From assembly GCA_035541255.1 (NCBI GenBank), contig DATKNR010000050.1, positions 1 to 34,382 of the forward strand: a DNA stretch of 34,382 nt. The letters run 5' to 3'. The stretch's first letter is position 1; each line of letters opens with the position of its first letter. Below the pieces are notes generated by a model, which was given only the letters and a program-made list of their open reading frames with translations, did no database searches and was not told the DNA's origin. This DNA is from JOPF136 sp035541255. GTDB lineage: Bacteria; Acidobacteriota; Terriglobia; Acidiferrales; UBA7541. The translations under genes and the position numbers were made by a program. Shown here piece after piece: positions 23,551-31,462 of the stretch.

Positions 23551-24851
23551 GCGTGCTCATCAGTCGCGCCGACGCATGGGCTCTGCACGAGGAAACCACG
23601 GCGATGACTCTGGCCGGACGGCTGGCAGCCGGAGGGGTGTGCGCGGTTCTCATCGCCGCACCGCTGGCATTCGGGGCCACAACGAGAATCGCAGCGTTGG
23701 TTCTGGTGGGCGCCTCGTGGTGCATGTTGCTTCTCTGGTTGCTGGACGGAATGCTGCGAGGACGCGTGATGGTTCTGGGACATCCCATGGCCCTTCCGGC
23801 ACTGCTGTTGCTCGCATTTACAGTGCTGCACTGGGCGACGGGCATTTCGCCGGCTCCGGTGTTGAGCGAAATCGAGTGGCTGCGATGGGTCGGATACATA
23901 GCGCTGGCGGTGGCAGCCGCGGGGTGTTTCGACACGCCCGCCCGGCTACGGACATTCTGCGCTGCCCTGGCTGTTGCAGGGTTCTTGATTGCAGCCATGG
24001 GAATTGCGCAGTATCTGACGGCGGATGGGAGGTTGTACTGGACCTGGAAGTTGGAGAACGGCGGCCGGATGTTCGGCCCGTATGTGAACCGAAACCATTT
24101 TGCCGGGTTGATGGAATTGTGGTGCCCTCTGGCGCTCGGCATGGCACTGCTGCCGGGCCACCGTCTGGCTCAGCGCTGGTTCTGGAGCCTGCTCGCAGTG
24201 GTCATGGGCGGGGCGGTGATGCTCTCCGGTTCCCGAGGCGGCGCAATTTCATTGGGGTTGGCGGTAGTGGCGTTCGCCCTGCTGGTGGCCGGACAGCGCG
24301 CGGGGAAGCGGGTTGTGGTGTGGCTGCTCGTGGCAATGTTTGCCACTGGCGGCACCGTGCTGGCGCTGGAACGGGGAGAACTGTTGGAGCGCTATGAATC
24401 TGTGCTGAGGCCGAATCAGTTCCAGCAGGAAGATGCGGCCGCCTACCGCATCGGAGCCTGGAAGGATACCTTTCGGCTGATCCGCGAAACACCCGTCATC
24501 GGAAGCGGCCTGGACACGTTCGCGACTCGGTTTCCCGCAGCGCGTTCCTTTGCCACTGACCTGGTGTGGACGCACGCACACAACGACTTTCTTCAGTTCC
24601 TGGCGGAGACGGGTGTGATCGGCGGGCTCCTCGCCGGATGGATGTTGTTTGCGGGAAGCCGCGAGGCCGCGCGCAATCTGCGGCGCACGAGCGGCACCGC
24701 AACGGGAGCACTGCTTGCTGCGCTGGCGGCCGGCTGCATCGGGTTTATGGCGCATGGATGGCTGGATTTTAATTTTCACATTCCAGCGAACGCATCGAGT
24801 TTCGCCGTTCTGGCTGCGCTGGTTGCGGCGCGGGGCTGGGACGAGGCGTAA
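23547..24851 (+). CDS. O-antigen ligase / polymerase family membrane protein (Wzy_C)
   Basis: A 434-residue polytopic inner-membrane protein with about 10-12 hydrophobic segments. Typical family motifs are GPYVNRNHFAGLMEL (about 173-187), the GSRGG stretch after the following helix, and the large periplasmic-loop motif THAHNDFLQFLAETGVIGG (about 345-363). Proteins of this family either polymerise lipid-linked repeats (Wzy) or ligate glycan to an acceptor (WaaL); sequence alone does not separate the two. The start ATG overlaps the upstream stop. The next gene, a NusG-type regulator, lies 111 nt downstream in the same frame. Confidence 0.88.
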   Translation: MSVLISRADAWALHEETTAMTLAGRLAAGGVCAVLIAAPLAFGATTRIAALVLVGASWCMLLLWLLDGMLRGRVMVLGHPMALPALLLLAFTVLHWATGISPAPVLSEIEWLRWVGYIALAVAAAGCFDTPARLRTFCAALAVAGFLIAAMGIAQYLTADGRLYWTWKLENGGRMFGPYVNRNHFAGLMELWCPLALGMALLPGHRLAQRWFWSLLAVVMGGAVMLSGSRGGAISLGLAVVAFALLVAGQRAGKRVVVWLLVAMFATGGTVLALERGELLERYESVLRPNQFQQEDAAAYRIGAWKDTFRLIRETPVIGSGLDTFATRFPAARSFATDLVWTHAHNDFLQFLAETGVIGGLLAGWMLFAGSREAARNLRRTSGTATGALLAALAAGCIGFMAHGWLDFNFHIPANASSFAVLAALVAARGWDEA

Positions 24852-24866
24852 GAATCTTGTAGTCAA

Positions 24867-24896
24867 TCGGTTACGACGTTTCTCGAATGTAACCGA
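24867..24896 (+). promoter_or_regulatory. Leader hairpin before the NusG-type gene
   Basis: TCGGTTAC (24867-24874) and GTAACCGA (24889-24896) form a perfect 8-bp stem with a 14-nt loop, 15 nt after the ligase/polymerase stop. No U-run follows. It could mark a transcript boundary, or a structured leader controlling the antiterminator gene that starts about 65 nt later. Confidence 0.4.
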
Positions 24897-24962
24897 AAAG
24901 GCGGAGCTGTATTTTCATTCTCAAATTTCGAGCCTACATATCTCTCCCGGAAGGAAGGAGCC

Positions 24963-25484
24963 ATCCCTTTCGCGAAGGATCTTGATTCCGCCTCGCGGTG
25001 GTATGCCATCTACACGCGTTCGAGATTTGAGAAGCAGGTGGCGGAACAAATCGAGCGCAAACGGGTGCCTGTATTTCTGCCGCTGCGGTTGGAAGTGCAT
25101 CGCTGGCAGGACCGCTATCAGAAAGTGGAAGTTCCCATGTTCCGCGGATACTTGTTCGCACAGTTCGCGACGAATTCTGCGGACCGCACTGCCATTCTGA
25201 GCACGGCGGGGGTCGTGCGCATCGTGGGCTTCGGCCAGGAGTACACGGAAGTGCCCGGAGAACAGATCGAGGCGCTACGCCGGCTGGCGGACGAGCGAGT
25301 GCTGCTCCATCCACACCGCTATCTGCGCATCGGGCAAAGGGTGAAAGTGGCTAGTGGTTCGCTGGCAGGCATGGAAGGAATTCTGGTTCGCATCAAACGG
25401 CGGGAGCGGCTGGTGATCGCAGTGGATGCGATCCAGCAGGCCGTGGCCGTGGAGCTGGCCGGCTACGAGGTGATTCCGCTGTAG
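24963..25484 (+). CDS. NusG/UpxY-type transcription antiterminator, non-canonical start
   Basis: A specialised NusG paralogue that should bind RNA polymerase and promote read-through of the long polysaccharide operon. The NGN domain begins WYAIYTRSRFEKQVAEQIE and continues VPVFLPL and PMFRGYLFAQF; the C-terminal KOW domain contains GQRVKVASGSLAGMEGILV. The open frame runs from 24852, but before GTG 25038 it contains no ATG, GTG or TTG. Starting at that GTG would delete the conserved first NGN strand. The best fit is an ATC at 24963, six bases after AAGGAA in a purine-rich AAGGAAGGAG, giving 173 residues, a normal family length. An undetected frameshift or sequence error is the alternative. 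The family is secure, the start is not. Confidence 0.82.
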   Translation: MPFAKDLDSASRWYAIYTRSRFEKQVAEQIERKRVPVFLPLRLEVHRWQDRYQKVEVPMFRGYLFAQFATNSADRTAILSTAGVVRIVGFGQEYTEVPGEQIEALRRLADERVLLHPHRYLRIGQRVKVASGSLAGMEGILVRIKRRERLVIAVDAIQQAVAVELAGYEVIPL

Positions 25485-25514
25485 AGAGCCAGGACGTATT
25501 CCTCGACCAGGGCA

Positions 25515-26423
25515 ATGGGCACAGAAACGAATCCGGTAAGCGGAGTGATTGCGGTAGCCGGGAGCACGCCGGCGGCCGGAGGATTGCACCCGGCATTGCA
25601 CGCCGTGCCGGTGAAACGGATCGCTCCGCCGGGGAAATGGTTCTCGTGGAACTTGAGGGAACTCGCGGATTATCGCGAGTTGCTCTACTTCCTGGTGTGG
25701 CGTGAGATCAAAGTGCGCTACAAACAGACGTTGATCGGGGCTGGCTGGGCAATCATCCAGCCGGTCGCGAGTATGGCGGTATTCAGCCTGTTCTTCGGAC
25801 GGCTTGCAAAAATTCCTTCCGGCGGCTTGCCCTACCCTTTGTTCTTCTACCTGGCGCTGCTGCCGTGGACATATTTCGCGGGCGCGCTCACCGGCGCCAC
25901 GAACAGCGTGGTGGAAAACCAGCGGGTGATCACGAAAGTGTATTTTCCGCGGGTCCTTCTGCCGCTCTCCGCGGTGATTTCAGGCCTGTTGGATTTTACA
26001 ATTGCGTTCTTGCTCCTTGTCGGAATGGCGGTCTATTACCGGGTGACTCCGGGGCCATGGCTTGCGTTCCTGCCCCTATTCCTGTTGTTGGCGGTGCTCA
26101 CGGCGCTCGGTGCGGGACTGTGGCTGGCAGGCTTGAATGCGCTCTATCGGGATGTGCGCTACGTAGTTCCTTTCCTGGTGCAATTTTGGCTGTTCGCCTC
26201 GCCGGTGGCGTATCCCTCGAGCCTGGTGCCGGCAAAGTGGCGGGCACTGTACGGACTGAATCCGATGGCTGGAGTGATAGACGGTTTTCGTTGGGCAGTA
26301 ACCGGTGAAAATCCGCCGAGCGTGGGATTGCTTGCCGTGTCTGCAGTGGCTGTGGTGGTAATGCTGGTGGCGGGGCTTTGGTTTTTCCGCCGGATGGAAG
26401 CGACCGTGGCGGACGTGGTCTAA
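25515..26423 (+). CDS. ABC-2 type polysaccharide exporter permease (Wzm-like)
   Basis: A 302-residue inner-membrane permease with about six membrane helices after a 65-residue cytoplasmic N-terminus. The opening motif ELADYRELLYFLVWREIKVRYKQTLIGAGWAIIQP is split here: LLYFLVWREIKVRYKQ (about 56-71) then TLIGAGWAIIQP, as in Wzm/RfbA/KpsM-type exporters; later GLNALYRDVRYVVPFLVQ and GLNPMAGVIDGFRWA are also typical. With the downstream ATPase it forms the exporter that moves lipid-linked glycan across the inner membrane. The ATPase gene starts 44 nt downstream. Confidence 0.92.
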   Translation: MGTETNPVSGVIAVAGSTPAAGGLHPALHAVPVKRIAPPGKWFSWNLRELADYRELLYFLVWREIKVRYKQTLIGAGWAIIQPVASMAVFSLFFGRLAKIPSGGLPYPLFFYLALLPWTYFAGALTGATNSVVENQRVITKVYFPRVLLPLSAVISGLLDFTIAFLLLVGMAVYYRVTPGPWLAFLPLFLLLAVLTALGAGLWLAGLNALYRDVRYVVPFLVQFWLFASPVAYPSSLVPAKWRALYGLNPMAGVIDGFRWAVTGENPPSVGLLAVSAVAVVVMLVAGLWFFRRMEATVADVV

Positions 26424-26467
26424 AACAAAGCGCGGACCGGACGTGTTACCCGGGCCGCGGAACTCCG

Positions 26468-27730
26468 ATGGCGACTGCAGCGATTCGCGCAGATGGGCTG
26501 GGAAAACGCTTCCGGCTGGGTGAGCGGGAACGGTATCTCGCGCTGCGCGACGTGCTGGCACGCGCCGTCACTGCGCCATTCCGGCGGCGGCCGGCCGCCA
26601 ATGGGAACGGGAACGCACACATCTGGGCCCTGCGAGACGTGACGCTGGAAGTCGGCGAAGGCGAGACCATCGGAATCGTGGGGCGCAACGGAGCGGGAAA
26701 ATCCACGCTGCTCAAAATCCTTGCGGGCATCACACTGCCCACGAAGGGCAGTGCGGAGGTGCGGGGCCGGGTGGGCAGCCTGCTGGAGGTGGGAACCGGG
26801 TTCCATCCGGAACTCACCGGGCGCGAGAACATTTATTTTTCCGGTTCGATCCTGGGGATGAGGCGGCGGGAAATTGACCGGAAGTTCGAGGAGATCGTCG
26901 CCTTCGCGGGAGTCGAGACCTTTCTCGAAACCCCGCTGAAGCACTACTCGAGCGGGATGCAGTTGCGGCTGGCATTTTCCGTGGCGGCGCACCTGGAGCC
27001 CGAAGTTCTGCTCGTGGATGAGGTGCTGGCCGTGGGCGACCTGGAATTCCAGAAGAAGTGCCTGGGGAAAATGGAAGAGGTCACACGCGGCGGGCGCACG
27101 GTGCTATTCGTGAGCCACAATATGGGCGCCATCCGCAGGATCTGCACGCGCGGCGTGTGGCTGGACGGCGGCGCGGTGCGCATGACCGGAACAGCGGCGG
27201 AATGCGTGGACGCCTATGCCGCGAGTGTGGAGGCCCCCGAAACCGGCAGTGGAATATTCGATCTTCGCGAGAGGAAGGATCGCTATGGCACCGGCTCCGT
27301 CAGGTTGCGCGAACTGCGGCTGCTGGACAGCGACCATCGGCCCAGCGCGAGCGTGGAGTTTGGCGAACCATTCACGCTTGTGTTCGACATCGAATGCGTA
27401 CGCTCGACGCCGTCGTGTTACGTGGGAGTCACGCTGCTCTCCTCGGACGGCGCCAGCGTTCTGAGTTCGCATCATTACGATTCGGCGGAGATGCGCGCTC
27501 TGGTTGCGGGAACGCGGCACACTCTTTCTTGCCAGTTTTCGCCAAACGACCTGAAGCCAGGGCGCTACTCGTTGCAGGCTGGCGTTCTCGATTACGCAAC
27601 GTGGGAGTGCGTGGATCTGTTTTCTTCGGCAGGGGATTTTACGGTGGAGGTGGGTTCGGGGCGATTCGGCCGGCTGGCGGACGGACGGCCTGGCTACGCC
27701 CAGCCGAATCTGTTGTGGAAATGGGAGTGA
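26468..27730 (+). CDS. ABC exporter ATPase with C-terminal glycan-binding domain (Wzt-like)
   Basis: ATPase partner of the Wzm-like permease (420 aa). The nucleotide-binding domain has Walker A GRNGAGKST (about 72-80), signature SSGMQ (about 161-165), Walker B LLVDE (about 181-185) and the H-loop His217. Residues about 262-420 form a beta-rich Wzt C-terminal domain, which in characterised systems reads a terminal modification on the finished chain before export. The nearby methyltransferases could make such a cap. The ATG at 26468 is chosen because it gives the usual ATPase N-terminus. The stop overlaps the next methyltransferase gene by 10 nt. Confidence 0.93.
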   Translation: MATAAIRADGLGKRFRLGERERYLALRDVLARAVTAPFRRRPAANGNGNAHIWALRDVTLEVGEGETIGIVGRNGAGKSTLLKILAGITLPTKGSAEVRGRVGSLLEVGTGFHPELTGRENIYFSGSILGMRRREIDRKFEEIVAFAGVETFLETPLKHYSSGMQLRLAFSVAAHLEPEVLLVDEVLAVGDLEFQKKCLGKMEEVTRGGRTVLFVSHNMGAIRRICTRGVWLDGGAVRMTGTAAECVDAYAASVEAPETGSGIFDLRERKDRYGTGSVRLRELRLLDSDHRPSASVEFGEPFTLVFDIECVRSTPSCYVGVTLLSSDGASVLSSHHYDSAEMRALVAGTRHTLSCQFSPNDLKPGRYSLQAGVLDYATWECVDLFSSAGDFTVEVGSGRFGRLADGRPGYAQPNLLWKWE

Positions 27731-28383
27731 ACGGGCATCACGCCGGGTTTCACTGCTGGTACGCTGCCAGCCGGGAGGAGGCGCTCCGAAAGGGCGAGTA
27801 CCTCTGGTCTCTCTACGGCGGCTACGCCAGAGAAGGACCGATCGTTGATTTGGGCTGCGGAGAAGGCGCACTGCTGTTGTGGCTGAAGGAGCACGGCCGT
27901 GGAGCAGTGCTGGGGGTGGAGTCGAATCAGGAACTCTGCGGACTGGCACAATCCTGGGGCGTTCCTGTGGTGCGTACGGATCTTCTGGAATATGTCCGCG
28001 GCAACGGCCACGAGCCCGCTCTCTACTTCTACTTGGATGTGATCGAGCACGTACCGTTCGAAGTAAACGAGGAGGTGTTTCGAAGCCTCCCGGTGGGCAG
28101 CCGGATCATCGTGCAGACGCCGAACACGAATTCCGTGCTCGGCCACCAGTTCTATCTTCAAGTGCCGTCCCACCTGGCGCCCTATTCGCCGCATGTGCTG
28201 CGCGGGATGCTGGATCGCTTCGGGTACACGGTCGTGGCGGAAGGGGGGATCGGCGATCGCCCGCCCACATGGAAGAACCGGGTCCGCGCGGCGCTGCTCC
28301 GCCGTGTGCTGGGCCTCGACCCCGCACTGCTCTGGGGCGGCGGAAACTATTTTGTCGTTGCTGACCGCGTGAGGAATCTCTAG
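27721..28383 (+). CDS. Class I SAM-dependent methyltransferase
   Basis: A 220-residue Rossmann-fold methyltransferase. Motif I is IVDLGCGEGALLLWL (about residues 41-55), followed by an acidic residue ending the second strand (VLGVESNQ) and YFYLDVIEHVPFEVN (about 101-115), as in Methyltransf_23-type enzymes. The acceptor is unknown; the gene overlaps the Wzt-like ATPase, so a chain-terminating or sugar-modifying role is inferred. The ATG at 27721 is used; a GTG two codons later is an alternative. Confidence 0.85.
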   Translation: MGVNGHHAGFHCWYAASREEALRKGEYLWSLYGGYAREGPIVDLGCGEGALLLWLKEHGRGAVLGVESNQELCGLAQSWGVPVVRTDLLEYVRGNGHEPALYFYLDVIEHVPFEVNEEVFRSLPVGSRIIVQTPNTNSVLGHQFYLQVPSHLAPYSPHVLRGMLDRFGYTVVAEGGIGDRPPTWKNRVRAALLRRVLGLDPALLWGGGNYFVVADRVRNL

Positions 28384-28405
28384 CCACCACGGTGCGCATC
28401 AGTCC

Positions 28406-29338
28406 ATGCTGACTCTATTCACTACTCCGAAGCCGTTTCGAGGGCACATCGGCACGATTCAGCGCAACGCGCTGGCGAGCTGGACCCGGCTGCGTCCCGG
28501 CGTGGAAGTGATTCTGTTCGGCGACGACGAAGGAGCGGCAGAAATCGCGCGCGAGCTGGATATCCGCCACATCCCTGAAGCACCGCGGCATCCCTCCGGC
28601 TTCAAGTATCTGAACGCATTCTTCGCGCACGCCCAGCAAATCGCGCGAAATCCGATTGTTTGCTATGCAAACTGCGACATTATCTTCCTTCCGGACTTAC
28701 TGGAGGCAGTGCGGCGCGTGGCGGAGTCCATGCCGCGGTTTTTGATGCTCGGCCGCCGCACGGACCTGGATCTCGCCGAACCGATCTCGCTCGACGAAGC
28801 AAACTGGTCCCTCATGCTTAGCGACCGCGCTTCGCGCGAAGGCCGGCCGCGGCCGGGACAGTGGATCGACTACTTTGTTTTTCCACGCGGCTTCTACGAG
28901 TCGATTCCGCCATTCGTAATCGGCCGCGTGGCCTGGGACAACTGGCTTGTCTGGCGGGCACTGGACATGCCGGCACCTGTGGTCGATGCGACGGACTCGG
29001 TGCTAGCCATTCATCAGAATCACGACTACGCCTACCATCCCCAGGGAGCCACCGGTGTGTGGCAGGACGAGCTGGCGCTCCGCAACGTGGAGCTGGGCGG
29101 GGGATATCACTGGGTTGGAACCATAGACGACGCGACGTTCCGCCTCACGCCGGGGGGGATCCGGCGAAACTGGAAGCGCCATATCGCATTCGTCCGGCGG
29201 TCGGTGGCTCGCGCGACCTACGGCGGACTTTCGGCCTCATTGCGCGTGTCTCGACCGCTGCGGCATGCCCTGGGCATCCGCAAGGGCAGTCTTGAGTCCG
29301 TAAGAGCAAAGCTGGGCGCGTCGCGGAGCAAATCGTGA
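28406..29338 (+). CDS. Probable GT-A type glycosyltransferase (NCD motif)
   Basis: A 310-residue cytoplasmic protein found in a polysaccharide context. It opens with a strand (MLTLFTTPKPF), has RNALASWTRLRPGVEVILFG and the motif YANCDIIF (about 87-94), whose Asn-Cys-Asp sits where GT-A enzymes carry the metal-binding DXD-type triad. A later stretch with HQNHDYAYHPQG (about 203-214) is characteristic of this poorly described group. The C-terminal 70 residues are Arg-rich and may contact the membrane. Donor and acceptor cannot be told. Its stop overlaps the start of the epimerase gene. Confidence 0.65.
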   Translation: MLTLFTTPKPFRGHIGTIQRNALASWTRLRPGVEVILFGDDEGAAEIARELDIRHIPEAPRHPSGFKYLNAFFAHAQQIARNPIVCYANCDIIFLPDLLEAVRRVAESMPRFLMLGRRTDLDLAEPISLDEANWSLMLSDRASREGRPRPGQWIDYFVFPRGFYESIPPFVIGRVAWDNWLVWRALDMPAPVVDATDSVLAIHQNHDYAYHPQGATGVWQDELALRNVELGGGYHWVGTIDDATFRLTPGGIRRNWKRHIAFVRRSVARATYGGLSASLRVSRPLRHALGIRKGSLESVRAKLGASRSKS

Positions 29339-30408
29339 AGAGCATGCGTGTGCTCGTCACCGGATCCAGCGGGCTGATCGGTTCGGAAGCCGTCGAACAT
29401 TTCGACCGCCATGGTCATCGCGTCACCGGAATCGACAACAATATGCGGCGGGTGTTCTTCGGTCCGGCGGGCGACACGCTGTGGAACCTGGAGCGGCTCA
29501 AGAGCATCACGCGGAATTTCCGTCCGGTCGATATCGACATCCGCGACCGGGAAAAGCTCGTCGCTTTGTTCAAAGCGGAGCGTTTCGAATTGGTGCTCCA
29601 TTGCGCGGCGCAGCCTTCGCACGACAAGGCCGGCCAGATTCCCCTGCTCGACTTCGAGGTCAACGCCCTCGGCACGATCAATTTGCTCGAGGCGGCCCGG
29701 CAGTTTTCGCCGGAGGCACCCTTTGTCTTCCTGAGCACTAACAAGGTCTATGGAGACTCGCCGAACGAACTCCCGCTCGTGGAACGGGACACGCGTTACG
29801 ACTACGCGCGCCCGGAAGACCACGAGGGGATTGATGAGAACTGCCGGATTGATCGGACGCTACATTCTCTGTTCGGTGCGTCGAAGGCGGCGGCGGACCT
29901 GGTGGCGCAGGAATACGGCCGCTATTTCGGAATGAACGTCGGGATCTTCCGCGGAGGCTGCCTCACGGGGCCGAATCATTCCGGGGTCGAGCTGCATGGT
30001 TTTCTCTCCTATCTGGTGAAGGTGGCTCTGAGCGGGAAGACGTACAAGATTTTCGGCTATAAAGGAAAACAAGTTCGCGACAACATCCACAGCCACGACG
30101 TGATTCGCGCCGTCGAAGAGTTCGCGCTCAGCCCCCGTCCCGGCGAGGTGTACAACATCGGCGGCGGGCGCGCCAACAGCATCTCGATCCTGGAAGCCGT
30201 GGCACGCATCGAGGAAATGACGGGGAAGAAAATTCGTTGGGAGTATCAAGAAGCACCGCGCATCGGCGACCACATCTGCTACATCACGAACCTGGGCAAG
30301 TTACAGTCGCACTATCCCAAGTGGAGCATTACGCGCTCGCTCAATGAGATTTTGAAGGAAATCGTGGCAGCGGAGACCGCGCAGCAGCAAACCGCCGCCC
30401 GAGCCTGA
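29335..30408 (+). CDS. NAD-dependent epimerase, CDP-paratose 2-epimerase-like
   Basis: A 357-residue extended short-chain dehydrogenase. The NAD-binding motif is VTGSSGLIGSEA (about 8-19), followed by CAAQPSHDKAG (about 93-103), STNKVYGDSPNELPL, and FRGGCLTGPNHSGVELHGFLSYL, all as in the RfbE/tyvelose epimerase group that converts CDP-paratose to CDP-tyvelose. At the usual YXXXK catalytic site the sequence reads FGASK (residues 180-184), so Tyr is replaced by Phe; either this subgroup uses another proton shuttle or the substrate differs. Start is GTG 29335, overlapping the previous stop, with ATG 29344 also possible. It supplies a nucleotide sugar for the locus. Confidence 0.85.
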   Translation: MKSMRVLVTGSSGLIGSEAVEHFDRHGHRVTGIDNNMRRVFFGPAGDTLWNLERLKSITRNFRPVDIDIRDREKLVALFKAERFELVLHCAAQPSHDKAGQIPLLDFEVNALGTINLLEAARQFSPEAPFVFLSTNKVYGDSPNELPLVERDTRYDYARPEDHEGIDENCRIDRTLHSLFGASKAAADLVAQEYGRYFGMNVGIFRGGCLTGPNHSGVELHGFLSYLVKVALSGKTYKIFGYKGKQVRDNIHSHDVIRAVEEFALSPRPGEVYNIGGGRANSISILEAVARIEEMTGKKIRWEYQEAPRIGDHICYITNLGKLQSHYPKWSITRSLNEILKEIVAAETAQQQTAARA

Positions 30409-30412
30409 GTTC

Positions 30413-31462
30413 ATGCGCAAACCTTACGTGACAGCGCTCATCGACACGTACAACCACGAGCGGTTCATCGCGGAGGCGGTCGAGAGTGTGCTGGCGCAGG
30501 ATTTTCCGGCGAGCGAAATGGAAATTCTGGTGGTGGACGACGGCTCGACGGACCGTACCTCCGAGATCATCCGGGGATTCGGAGACCGCGTTCGCCTCAT
30601 CCGCAAGGAAAACGCCGGCCAGGCTTCGTCCATGAACGCAGGCTTCGCCGAGGCGCAGGGAGAAGTCGTGGCGATGCTCGACGGCGACGATGTGTGGTTG
30701 CCGCACAAGATTCGCCGCGTGGCGGAGGAGTTTGAACGGTCGCCCGGAACAGTGGTCGTGTACCACCCGCACGACGCCTGGGTTCACGGCAGCACTCTCG
30801 TCGTCCAGGATCACAGCTTTTTCCCCGTTCACGGCCGTATGCCGCTCGAAGGAGAGGAACTTCTCCGTTATGGAAGCTACGGAACGTCGGAAATTTCACT
30901 GCGAAAGTCCCTCGCGGCGACGATGTTCCCCATCCCGGAGCGTATACGGATCTACGCGGATTCCTACCTGGTGCTTCTGGCGGTATTTGCGGGAGATGTG
31001 TTCGGAATTCCCGAAGCCCTCACGCGGTATCGCTGCCACGAGGATAACTTGGCTGCCTTCACCGCCCCCGACAAGGTCAGGTCGAAGCGCCGATGGGAGT
31101 GCTTCGCAGCAGCGGTCGCCGAATCGAAAGGATGGCTCGAAGCTCATGGCTTCGATTTGAGACGGCACGACATATTGGTACATGTTCGCCGGAATGAGCT
31201 CGTGGAAGAAATGTTGCGATATCTCTACTTGCCGCCCGCGCGGGCGGAGTATCTGAGGCATTTGCTTGATTTCCACCGGCTGTACCAGCCGCTCTGGACG
31301 CGGCGATACCGCGTCTATCATTACCTGCTCGCGTTGGTCGCTTTCTGTGCGGGGTATCCAAGATTCATGGAACTCAGGACGCGCTACCGCGGCGCAGGCC
31401 GGACCGTTCGTTTCCGCGAAGGACTCTTTCCCGTTCGCCGAGAAGAGGCCACAGTCCCGTGA
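30413..31462 (+). CDS. Family 2 glycosyltransferase
   Basis: A 349-residue inverting GT-A glycosyltransferase. It shows the family pattern VTALIDTYNHERFIAEAVES, then ILVVDDGSTDRTSEI (about 38-52), NAGQASSMNAGFAEAQG and the metal-binding DGDD (about 90-93). The C-terminal part is helical, with a hydrophobic stretch (YHYLLALVAFCAGY, about 302-315) that may associate with the membrane. It transfers one sugar in repeat assembly; donor and acceptor are unknown. The stop overlaps the start of the methyltransferase gene. Confidence 0.92.
   Translation: MRKPYVTALIDTYNHERFIAEAVESVLAQDFPASEMEILVVDDGSTDRTSEIIRGFGDRVRLIRKENAGQASSMNAGFAEAQGEVVAMLDGDDVWLPHKIRRVAEEFERSPGTVVVYHPHDAWVHGSTLVVQDHSFFPVHGRMPLEGEELLRYGSYGTSEISLRKSLAATMFPIPERIRIYADSYLVLLAVFAGDVFGIPEALTRYRCHEDNLAAFTAPDKVRSKRRWECFAAAVAESKGWLEAHGFDLRRHDILVHVRRNELVEEMLRYLYLPPARAEYLRHLLDFHRLYQPLWTRRYRVYHYLLALVAFCAGYPRFMELRTRYRGAGRTVRFREGLFPVRREEATVP

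Noticed and set aside
24259..24270. GGCGGTAGT resembling the ops element used by RfaH
   Set aside because: It lies inside the ligase/polymerase coding sequence, upstream of the antiterminator gene, and is explained by Ala/Val codons in GC-rich DNA.
25038..25484. GTG 25038 as start of the NusG-type protein
   Set aside because: It would remove the conserved first strand of the NGN domain, which is clearly encoded in the same frame just upstream.
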